A DNA stretch of 64,000 bases, taken from assembly GCA_017480325.1 (NCBI GenBank), contig JAFVAY010000013.1, positions 1-64,000 of the forward strand, read 5' to 3'. Every line of letters begins with the position of its first letter. Positions within the stretch are counted from its first letter, which is position 1. Of this stretch, positions 42,349-49,297 are shown piece by piece. The stretch comes from Clostridiales bacterium. GTDB lineage: Bacteria; Bacillota; Clostridia; Saccharofermentanales; Saccharofermentanaceae. The notes under the pieces are model-generated. The model had not been told where the DNA came from, searched no databases, and saw nothing but the letters and a program-made list of their open reading frames with translations. Both the position numbers and the translations under genes were made by a program.

Positions 42349-44276
42349 GCGCTGTTCTTCTTAACGATCTCCAGGAATTTGTCCTTGGGTACCGGCTTCG
42401 AGAAGTAGAAGCCCTGCAGGTAATCGACACCCAGCTTCTCCAGAAGCTTGATCTGCTCCTCGGTCTCAACGCCTTCTACAAGGATAGCCTTATTCATCTG
42501 TCTTATCATTCGGACGCTGCTCTCGAGGATGATCATGCCAAGCTCGTTCTTCTCTGCCTCCCAGAGGATACTCTTATCTATCTTGATGCAGTCCAGATCC
42601 ATAGAAGCCAAGGCTCTCATATTGGAATATCCGGTTCCGTAATCGTCCATGGAGAACAGGAAGCCGTCGACCTGAAGCTTCTCGATCTTACGGCTCAATA
42701 TCTCGTAGCTTGATGCATATATAGACTCAGTGACCTCGAAGTTGATAAGCTTCTTGTCGACGCCGATCTGCTCAACTATTCCGTTGATGTGTTCCACGAA
42801 GTCGGGCTTCATGAACTGAACCACGGACAGATTAACATTGATGCAGTCGACCGGCCCCTCGTACAGCTTCTCTTCCTTGATCATGTTACATACATCCAGA
42901 AGCACGAAGTCGTCGATAGCATCGATAAGACCCATATTCTCCGCCACAGGAATGAACTCGTCGGGGTATATCATCCCCAGCTCATCATCATGTAGCCTCA
43001 CCAGGGCCTCGGCACCGTGAAGCCTTCTGCCATCGGTGGTAAAGGTCGGCTGATAGTAGACCTCGAACTTGCCTTCTGCAAGGCCGTTAGATATGGACTT
43101 CTCGATAGCCGAGCCTCTTAATATCTTGTTGACATCATCGCCTGCGATAATTGTCTTCTCCTCCTCGTGGGAAGGCTTGGCGGTATCGAACATGTAGATC
43201 GCATCACTTAAGGTAGTAAGCTGCTTCGGAATATCCGCTACGATGATCGACGACTGAAGCATAACCAGTGCATCCACGAGCTTCCAGGGTCTGTCAAACC
43301 TGTCGCTTATGCTCTTGGCAAGCTCGTAGACCTCGTCGTCAGTCTTACGGAATACAAGAAGCACGAAGGTCCTTCGGCCAATCCTGTAGATATTGTATTT
43401 CTCATGAACGGACTCCAGGAATTCCGCGACCTTCTTCTCCACAAGCTCCCTGTTATCGGCACCCCTCTTCCTGGAGATGATGTCGGGAGTTATGATGCGG
43501 ATACATACCGCATGAAGTGCAACCTTGTTAAGGAAATAGCTCTCGAGATCCATGAGGAAGGCCTGTCTGTTATAAAGCCCGGTCTCGTTATCAAGTCTGT
43601 CGTCCTCGTTCTCCACTATCATCATGACGCCCGTAAGCCCTATGGCCTCAGCGAAAAGCTCGATCTTCAGCTTCGAGAATATAAGCTGCAGGATAACGCC
43701 TGCGATAGTGATGGCGGCAAACATCAGTATGCCGGTCCTTCTCTTAACGGTCAAAGCCCTCCAGGTGGAGGTCAGATAGTAAAGTCCCATGATAAGAAAG
43801 TAAGCGGATGCGATATATATGACAGCCTCACCCCAGTTACGCGTAAACTCACGGTTGTCGTCAAGATAATAGACAAAGCCCGTCAAGGGATTGGTAAGTG
43901 CCAGAAGCTCGCTTACGACAAGGAATATATATGACAGATAGGTCTTAAAAGACGCCTTGGATCTGAACAGAACGCCGCACACATGGGAAACATAATAAAA
44001 GAACAGCGGTGCCAGCGCGGTATGGAATATGAAGTAAAGATATCTCGTGACCTCAGTAACGAACAACGCAGTATCGGAAGTATCCTTGTAGGGGACCAGG
44101 AAGGCCGATATGGTATTACATACTCCGTTGATGGCAACGACAAAAAGCAGAAGAACGAACAGAGTGTTCTGGGTCTTCCCCATTCTGTCCTGAACTCTTA
44201 TGAAGAAGAGATTGGATAAACATATGAACGCAGCTGCGAGGGCAAATGCAAAAGAGAGATTATATAAGTCTTCCAT
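42330..44276 (-). CDS. Membrane EAL phosphodiesterase with degenerate GGDEF domain
   Basis: A 648-residue protein. Six or seven membrane segments (about 5-220) are followed by a GGDEF-fold domain (about 225-370) that has lost its signature (YRIGRRTFVLLV where GGDEF should be), so it probably does not make cyclic di-GMP. The EAL domain (about 385-640) looks active: EAL at 423-425 in HGAEALVRLHD, NVNLSVVQFM, DDYGTGYSN and VEGVETEEQ all retain metal-binding and catalytic residues. Expected role: hydrolysis of cyclic di-GMP to pGpG. Divergent from the ABC-F operon, convergent with the acidic membrane protein. Confidence 0.93.
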   Translation of the reverse strand: MEDLYNLSFAFALAAAFICLSNLFFIRVQDRMGKTQNTLFVLLLFVVAINGVCNTISAFLVPYKDTSDTALFVTEVTRYLYFIFHTALAPLFFYYVSHVCGVLFRSKASFKTYLSYIFLVVSELLALTNPLTGFVYYLDDNREFTRNWGEAVIYIASAYFLIMGLYYLTSTWRALTVKRRTGILMFAAITIAGVILQLIFSKLKIELFAEAIGLTGVMMIVENEDDRLDNETGLYNRQAFLMDLESYFLNKVALHAVCIRIITPDIISRKRGADNRELVEKKVAEFLESVHEKYNIYRIGRRTFVLLVFRKTDDEVYELAKSISDRFDRPWKLVDALVMLQSSIIVADIPKQLTTLSDAIYMFDTAKPSHEEEKTIIAGDDVNKILRGSAIEKSISNGLAEGKFEVYYQPTFTTDGRRLHGAEALVRLHDDELGMIYPDEFIPVAENMGLIDAIDDFVLLDVCNMIKEEKLYEGPVDCINVNLSVVQFMKPDFVEHINGIVEQIGVDKKLINFEVTESIYASSYEILSRKIEKLQVDGFLFSMDDYGTGYSNMRALASMDLDCIKIDKSILWEAEKNELGMIILESSVRMIRQMNKAILVEGVETEEQIKLLEKLGVDYLQGFYFSKPVPKDKFLEIVKKNSAQSSSD

Positions 44277-44321
44277 TGTCCCTCCACTAGTGATTATTCT
44301 ATTTATTGTAACATGTATTAC

Positions 44322-44350
44322 TTGACAATAGCATTACCGTAAATTATCAT
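44322..44350 (+). promoter_or_regulatory. Strong promoter of the ABC-F attenuator
   Basis: TTGACA (44322-44327) and TATCAT (44345-44350) are separated by 17 bp: 6/6 and 5/6 matches to the vegetative consensus. Transcription should start near 44357, just ahead of the leader-peptide ribosome site. Confidence 0.75.
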
Positions 44351-44383
44351 CATCGCGATAAAAGACACATAGGAGGAACACCG

Positions 44384-44404
44384 ATGAGAAAGACGATCTG
44401 CTGA
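44384..44404 (+). CDS. Six-residue leader peptide MRKTIC
   Basis: A short ORF, ATG to TGA, behind a perfect AGGAGG (44371-44376) at 7-base spacing. The peptide is MRKTIC. It lies between the promoter and an intrinsic terminator, ahead of the ABC-F gene. This is the arrangement of ribosome-stalling leaders of antibiotic resistance genes: slowed ribosomes on the leader would favour the antiterminator. Confidence 0.7.
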   Translation: MRKTIC

Positions 44405-44415
44405 TATGTATATTA

Positions 44416-44504
44416 CGCGGAGAATCTTTTGGTGTGTTCATTTTCTATATCTGATTTACTATTGACGGATGTTGCCGCGGCTTGCTCCGCGGTTTTTGTT
44501 TGTT
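44416..44504 (+). promoter_or_regulatory. Transcription attenuator: antiterminator and terminator
   Basis: Terminator: CCGCGG (44475-44480) pairs with CCGCGG (44487-44492), followed by TTTTTGTTTGTT. Antiterminator: CGCGGAG (44416-44422), just after the leader ORF, is exactly complementary to CTCCGCG (44485-44491), which is the 3' arm of the terminator, so the two folds exclude each other. A ribosome delayed on MRKTIC would change which fold forms. The logic is inferred from complementarity. Confidence 0.72.
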
Positions 44505-44544
44505 CCACAGTGGTTCTTCGCTTGAGAAGAAGGAGAATCATATT

Positions 44545-46032
44545 ATGGCTTTAATTAATATCAGAAATCTTACATTCGGGTATGACGGTTCGGAAGGAAA
44601 TCTTTTCGAGGATATAAGCGTGGGCATAGACACCTCATGGCGACTGGCGCTCGGGGGAAGAAACGGCAGAGGCAAGACCACTTTCTTTATGCTTCTTAAA
44701 GGAGAGCTGCCTTATGAGGGGACCATCACGGGTGTGCCTCAGACTGAGAGCTTCCCGAGAGACGAGATCACCTCCGAAGATTGGCGGATCAGAAAAGAGC
44801 TGAATCTTATGGGGGCGGATCCCGATATTATGTATCGCCATTACGAGACGCTGTCGGGAGGAGAGCGGACTAAGCTGATGCTGGCAGATCTCTTCGCCTC
44901 GGACGGAGTCTACCCTCTTATCGACGAGCCCACGAATCACCTTGATGCCGAGGGACGTGAGGCTGTGGCGAGATACCTGTCGGGCAAGGAAGGCTTCATC
45001 CTGATCTCCCACGACAGAAGCTTCCTGGACAGATGTACGGACCATACTCTCATGATAACGAAGACAGGCGTAGAGCTCACCTCCTCCACCTTCTCCACCT
45101 GGTGGGACAACAACGAGAAAAGGCTCGAGGGGGAGCGGGCACGTAACGAGCAGCTTAGAAGGGAGATAAGCGGTCTTAACGAATCCATGAGGAAGAATGC
45201 CTCCTGGTCGAAGGAGGCCGAGAAAGCTAAGCTTCGATCCAATAACCCCAAGGGTGCCGAGGACCACTTCAGACGCGCCTACGAGGGCTCCAAATCTGCG
45301 AAGATGATGTCACTTGCCAAGAATCTTCAGAACAGAAGCGAGAAGAAGATCGAAGAGAAGTCTGCGCTTCTTAAGGATGTGGAGAAGGCGGAGGAGCTTA
45401 AGATCACCGAAAGCTCACACCATAGCAAGACTCCCGTCATCCTTAAAAATGTCACCGTTATGAGAGACGACTTCCCTATATGCGAAGGCATCAATCTTAC
45501 TGTTAATAACGGCTCAAGGATACGTCTCACGGGCAGTAACGGCTGCGGCAAAAGCACGCTGATCAAGTATATTCTCGGCAGATGCGAGCCTTCGCTGTTC
45601 GCCGACGAGAGCATAAGCGCCGAAGGGGACATCTACTTTGCCAAGGACATCAGGGTGTCTTATGTAAGTCAGGATACCTCATTACTTAAGGGGGATCTGG
45701 GAAGCCTGGCGCAGCTTAGTGGGCTTGACCGCACCCTGTTCAGCACCATACTCGTGAAGATGGGATTTACAAAGGATATGCTGGAACGGGACTGCGACAC
45801 CTTATCTCTGGGGCAGAAGAAATGCGTCATGATCGCGCTGTCACTGTGCGAGCACGCGGATATATATCTGTGGGACGAGCCTCTTAATTACGTCGACATC
45901 TACATGCGCCGCGAGATCGAGCGTCTGGTAAAGGGAAGCGACATCACCCTGCTGTTCGTCGAGCACGACGAGGCCTTCGCGAATGAGGTCGCTCAGGAGA
46001 CCTGTAGGATAACATCTGCAAATATTATGTGA
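44545..46032 (+). CDS. Lsa/CplR-like ABC-F ribosome-protection protein
   Basis: The start at 44545 has AAGGAG 9 bases upstream; an upstream in-frame codon would lie inside the attenuator. The 495-residue product is a soluble tandem-ATPase ABC-F protein: Walker A GGRNGRGKTT and GSNGCGKST, signatures LSGGERTK and LSLGQKKC, Walker B LIDEPTNHLD and LWDEPLNYVD, and a charged interdomain linker. The opening MALINIRNLTFGYDGSEGNLF and the LSLGQKK/LWDEPLNYVDIYMR block closely resemble the Lsa family, which dislodges lincosamides, streptogramin A and pleuromutilins from the ribosome. No membrane segments, as expected. The attenuator upstream supports antibiotic-inducible expression. The two-component genes begin 12 bp downstream. 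Substrate range cannot be read from sequence. Confidence 0.88.
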   Translation: MALINIRNLTFGYDGSEGNLFEDISVGIDTSWRLALGGRNGRGKTTFFMLLKGELPYEGTITGVPQTESFPRDEITSEDWRIRKELNLMGADPDIMYRHYETLSGGERTKLMLADLFASDGVYPLIDEPTNHLDAEGREAVARYLSGKEGFILISHDRSFLDRCTDHTLMITKTGVELTSSTFSTWWDNNEKRLEGERARNEQLRREISGLNESMRKNASWSKEAEKAKLRSNNPKGAEDHFRRAYEGSKSAKMMSLAKNLQNRSEKKIEEKSALLKDVEKAEELKITESSHHSKTPVILKNVTVMRDDFPICEGINLTVNNGSRIRLTGSNGCGKSTLIKYILGRCEPSLFADESISAEGDIYFAKDIRVSYVSQDTSLLKGDLGSLAQLSGLDRTLFSTILVKMGFTKDMLERDCDTLSLGQKKCVMIALSLCEHADIYLWDEPLNYVDIYMRREIERLVKGSDITLLFVEHDEAFANEVAQETCRITSANIM

Positions 46033-46044
46033 TACTATTCTCAT

Positions 46045-46734
46045 ATGAGATACGATTGTCTGATCATTGATGATGAGAAAGAACTCGCGGATAATACCTG
46101 CGAGTATTTCAATATGTTCGGGGTGAACACTCATGCGGTCTACAGCCACGACGAAGCCATCGAATTTCTCGGGAATAACGAGGCCGGTCTGATCCTTCTG
46201 GACATTAACCTAGGTGACGGAAGCGGCTTCGAGCTGTGTAAGATAATCCGCCGGGACACAGACATTCCCATATTCTTCATAAGTGCCAGGCAAAGCGATG
46301 ACGACGTTCTTATCGCCCTTAATATAGGCGGCGACGATTACATTAAGAAGCCCTATTCCTTAAGCGTGCTGCTTGCCAAGGTGAAGGTCATCCTGAAGCG
46401 TACTTCGCATAAGGATTCCTCGGAAGACCCCTCTTCTCCTACCCCGTCTTCGGACAATTCTCCCATAGATAAGGACACCATGAGCTTCATTCTTAACGGC
46501 AGGAAGATCCCTCTCAAGGCAAGAGAATTCGCACTGTGCCAGTATCTGTACGAGCACAGGAATTCTATTGTGACCAAGGATCAGATCTTCGACGCGGTGT
46601 GGGGAGATTCCTTCTACAGCGACGGAACACTTAACGTGCACATAAGGCGCCTGCGCGAAAAGATCGAGGACGACCCGAACGATCCCAAGATCATTAAGAC
46701 CATCTGGGGCACCGGCTACTTGATGGAGATCTAA
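46045..46734 (+). CDS. OmpR-family response regulator
   Basis: A 229-residue DNA-binding regulator. The receiver domain has the acidic pocket IIDDEKE, phosphoacceptor Asp53 (LILLDINLG) and Lys in DDYIKKPYS. A Ser/Pro linker leads to a winged-helix domain ending SDGTLNVHIRRLREKIEDDPN, then IKTIWGTGYLMEI. It follows the ABC-F gene by 12 bp and abuts the sensor kinase gene, so read-through from the attenuator could raise its level. Likely target: the direct-repeat promoter at 47969-48023. Confidence 0.93.
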   Translation: MRYDCLIIDDEKELADNTCEYFNMFGVNTHAVYSHDEAIEFLGNNEAGLILLDINLGDGSGFELCKIIRRDTDIPIFFISARQSDDDVLIALNIGGDDYIKKPYSLSVLLAKVKVILKRTSHKDSSEDPSSPTPSSDNSPIDKDTMSFILNGRKIPLKAREFALCQYLYEHRNSIVTKDQIFDAVWGDSFYSDGTLNVHIRRLREKIEDDPNDPKIIKTIWGTGYLMEI

Positions 46735-47949
46735 GTGAAGTTCCGTAATATAGTCATCACGTTTATCGCGCTTTTTATCCTCGGACTGATCGTTATGTTC
46801 ATAGCCAGCCCCGAGATAAATCAGGACCGGGGCGATATGACCTACTATTACAACACGGCCCTGGCCGTATCATCGGGAGAGGACGCCCCTTCCGATGCCG
46901 ATGTGATCTATATTACCGATGCCGACTATGAACAGAAGCACCTCTCCTATGTGCGAGATAACGCGCTTATTCTGGACCTTACGGAGAATGGCCAGATCAT
47001 CGGTAAGATCATCTGGACGGATACAAATGACGTTATACAGGAGAACAATAACCGAAGCTTCTTTTTCTCTTTGGCCGTACTCATTACCGCCACAGCTGTT
47101 GTTCTTATTATGTTGTCGCTGATATACATCCAATACATTAAGCCCTTTAACAAGCTTCAGACCTTCGCCGGGCAGGTAGCCAAGGGCAATCTGGATTTTC
47201 CCTTAGCCTACGGCAAGAACGACGGATTCTTCGGAGCTTTTACCGAGAGCTTTGACATCATGAGAGAACAGCTGAAGCAGGCAAGAGCCGACGAGGCCAA
47301 AGCTCAGCGGGCGAAGCAGGAGATGATGGCGGAGCTCTCCCATGACATCAGGACCCCGCTCTCCACCATCAATGCGACCTGCGAGGTGCTGGAGGTCAGA
47401 AGCTCTGACCCGGTCGTGCTCTCGAAGACCGCTGTTATTAAGAATAAGGCCGGCACCATCGACAGCCTTATAACCAACATGATGAATGCCTCCTTGGAGG
47501 ATGTGGCAGAGCTTAAGGTGGAGCCCTCCGAGCAGCCGTCGACTCTTATTAACGACATGATCGATAACATCAAGCCTCTCGGGGATATCAACGTCACCAA
47601 CGAGCTTCCAGGGTGCCTCCTATACTACGATCCTTTGAGGCTCGAGCAGGTCCTAGATAATGTTATCGGAAATTCAATAAAGTACGCGGGAACACCTATC
47701 GATATCACATACAACAAGGTTGACAACGGGATAATAATTAAGATTAAAGACAGCGGACTCGGAGTCGAGCCTGAAGAGTTGTCGCTTCTTACTCAGAAGT
47801 TCTACCGCGGTAAAAGAAGCTCCGGGCAACCCGGAAGCGGCCTGGGGCTTTACCTTGCCAAGTACTTCATGAACAACATGGACGGCGATATCGACTTTCA
47901 TAACGATGACGGCTTCGTCGCGGAGATCTTCATCCGTAAAGCCGGGTAA
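46735..47949 (+). CDS. Sensor histidine kinase
   Basis: A 404-residue membrane kinase starting with GTG immediately after the regulator's stop codon. Two membrane segments (about 6-24 and 110-135) enclose an 85-residue extracellular sensor; HAMP-like region follows; the H box is MAELSHDIRTPLSTI (His203), and the ATPase has DNVIGNSIKYA, DSGLGVEPEE and SGLGLYLAKY. Cognate partner of the regulator. The following genes (DUF4097-like protein and ABC transporter) are its presumed output. Confidence 0.93.
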   Translation: MKFRNIVITFIALFILGLIVMFIASPEINQDRGDMTYYYNTALAVSSGEDAPSDADVIYITDADYEQKHLSYVRDNALILDLTENGQIIGKIIWTDTNDVIQENNNRSFFFSLAVLITATAVVLIMLSLIYIQYIKPFNKLQTFAGQVAKGNLDFPLAYGKNDGFFGAFTESFDIMREQLKQARADEAKAQRAKQEMMAELSHDIRTPLSTINATCEVLEVRSSDPVVLSKTAVIKNKAGTIDSLITNMMNASLEDVAELKVEPSEQPSTLINDMIDNIKPLGDINVTNELPGCLLYYDPLRLEQVLDNVIGNSIKYAGTPIDITYNKVDNGIIIKIKDSGLGVEPEELSLLTQKFYRGKRSSGQPGSGLGLYLAKYFMNNMDGDIDFHNDDGFVAEIFIRKAG

Positions 47950-47968
47950 TAATCTCAAGTAAGAAACA

Positions 47969-48023
47969 GTTAAGAATTTGGTAGGGATGAGGTTAAGAAC
48001 TCTTCCCTTTCTTTGTCTATACT
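47969..48023 (+). promoter_or_regulatory. Direct repeats and promoter ahead of the DUF4097-like/ABC operon
   Basis: GTTAAGAA occurs at 47969-47976 and again at 47992-47999, 23 bp apart. A -10 box TATACT (48018-48023) follows, and the second repeat occupies the -35 position, where no TTGACA is present. This fits an activator-dependent promoter bound by the adjacent OmpR-type regulator. Confidence 0.55.
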
Positions 48024-48054
48024 CGAATCATCAAACAAACGGAGGAAAACAAGA

Positions 48055-48516
48055 ATGAAGGATTTTGATATCAAGGTAAAGGGCAATTCGAACGTAACAC
48101 TCTTCGGAACAGAGGATAACACTATCGTTATTCCTGCCGACTGCAGCATAGATAATTCAGGCAGAAGCTGCGACATCAAGGTAGAAGGCGCAGAGGTCAG
48201 GATCGGTGTTCCCGCATCTATAGCTCATATCGAGCTTACGATCGCCGACTCTGAAGTAAAGCTTCATGGAATCTCCTTCGATCACATCGAGATCGATGCT
48301 TCAGGCTCGATCACGGTCAACACAGATACGCTCGGCAGAAAGCTCGACATCAATATGAGTAACGGACAGGCTGATCTGGAGCTTCCGAAGAATGCCTCCT
48401 TCAAGACAAGAAACGAAGGCAAGAACAATACTATCAACACAGAGCTTAAGGAAGACGTTTCTTCTATAAACGTCATCGAGATCAACGGCAAGAACAGCGT
48501 CCTCAACATAAGATAA
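48055..48516 (+). CDS. Small DUF4097-like beta-solenoid protein
   Basis: The start at 48055 follows GGAGG at 9 bases. The 153-residue product has no signal peptide or membrane segment and consists of short beta repeats (MKDFDIKVKGNSNVTLFG, HIELTIADSEVKLHG, HIEIDASGSITVNTDTLG, LDINMSNGQADLELP), resembling DUF4097 domains such as the membrane-anchored one at 40071-40805. It is the first gene behind the direct-repeat promoter and lies 25 bp ahead of the ABC ATPase gene. Function unknown; perhaps an accessory of the transporter or regulator. Confidence 0.75.
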   Translation: MKDFDIKVKGNSNVTLFGTEDNTIVIPADCSIDNSGRSCDIKVEGAEVRIGVPASIAHIELTIADSEVKLHGISFDHIEIDASGSITVNTDTLGRKLDINMSNGQADLELPKNASFKTRNEGKNNTINTELKEDVSSINVIEINGKNSVLNIR

Positions 48517-48541
48517 GGGTAATTCTTCAGGAGTAAAAGAA

Positions 48542-49297
48542 ATGGAAAAGAAAGTAGTTTTGGAAGCGAAGGATCTATGCAAGTCTTTCTCGAACGAGAG
48601 CGTACAGCAGCACGTTATCAGGAATCTGAACCTTAAGATCTACGAGGGTGATTTCACGGTCATCATGGGTAATTCCGGCTCAGGAAAAAGTACTTTACTG
48701 TACTCACTGTCGGGCATGGACAGACCTACGCTGGGACAGGTCATCTACGGAGACGAGGATATCTCATCCTACAGTAACGACAAGCTGGCGGTCTTCAGGA
48801 GAAATCACTGCGGCTTCGTCTTCCAGCAGAATTACTTAAACGACACCATGAGTGCTCTCGATAATGTTATGGTAAGCGGGCTTCTTCTTACCAAGGATCG
48901 CAAAGCTTTGGCCGCACGTGCCGCAGAGCTTCTTCATAAGGTTGAGATAAATGACCGCGATATGCGTAAATTCCCTTCCCAGCTCTCGGGCGGTCAGCAG
49001 CAGAGGGTCGCTGTAGTAAGAGGCGTTATAAACAAGCCGGAGATACTTTTCGCAGATGAGCCTACTGGTGCGCTGAACTCACAGAACACGGAGAACGTAC
49101 TGGATATTCTCACGGAACTTAATAACGAGGGTCAGAGCATCGTTATGGTAACTCACTCCATCAAGGCTGCAGAGCGCGGCAACAGAGTGATCTACCTCGC
49201 CGACGGCGTAGTTAAGTCCGAGATAAGACTCACAGGAACCGACGGCAAAGAGCGTCATACGAAGCTTAAGAGCTTCCTTACGGATATGGGGTGGTAA
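48542..49297 (+). CDS. ABC transporter ATPase, MacB/BceA type
   Basis: A 251-residue ATPase with Walker A GNSGSGKST, Q loop FVFQQNYL, signature LSGGQQQR and Walker B ILFADEPTGAL. The LolD/BceA/MacB subgroup is indicated by the FVFQQNYLN and ADEPTGALNSQNT blocks. It overlaps the FtsX-type permease gene by 7 bp. Together with the two-component system, it resembles Bce-type modules for antimicrobial peptide sensing and resistance. Confidence 0.93.
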   Translation: MEKKVVLEAKDLCKSFSNESVQQHVIRNLNLKIYEGDFTVIMGNSGSGKSTLLYSLSGMDRPTLGQVIYGDEDISSYSNDKLAVFRRNHCGFVFQQNYLNDTMSALDNVMVSGLLLTKDRKALAARAAELLHKVEINDRDMRKFPSQLSGGQQQRVAVVRGVINKPEILFADEPTGALNSQNTENVLDILTELNNEGQSIVMVTHSIKAAERGNRVIYLADGVVKSEIRLTGTDGKERHTKLKSFLTDMGW

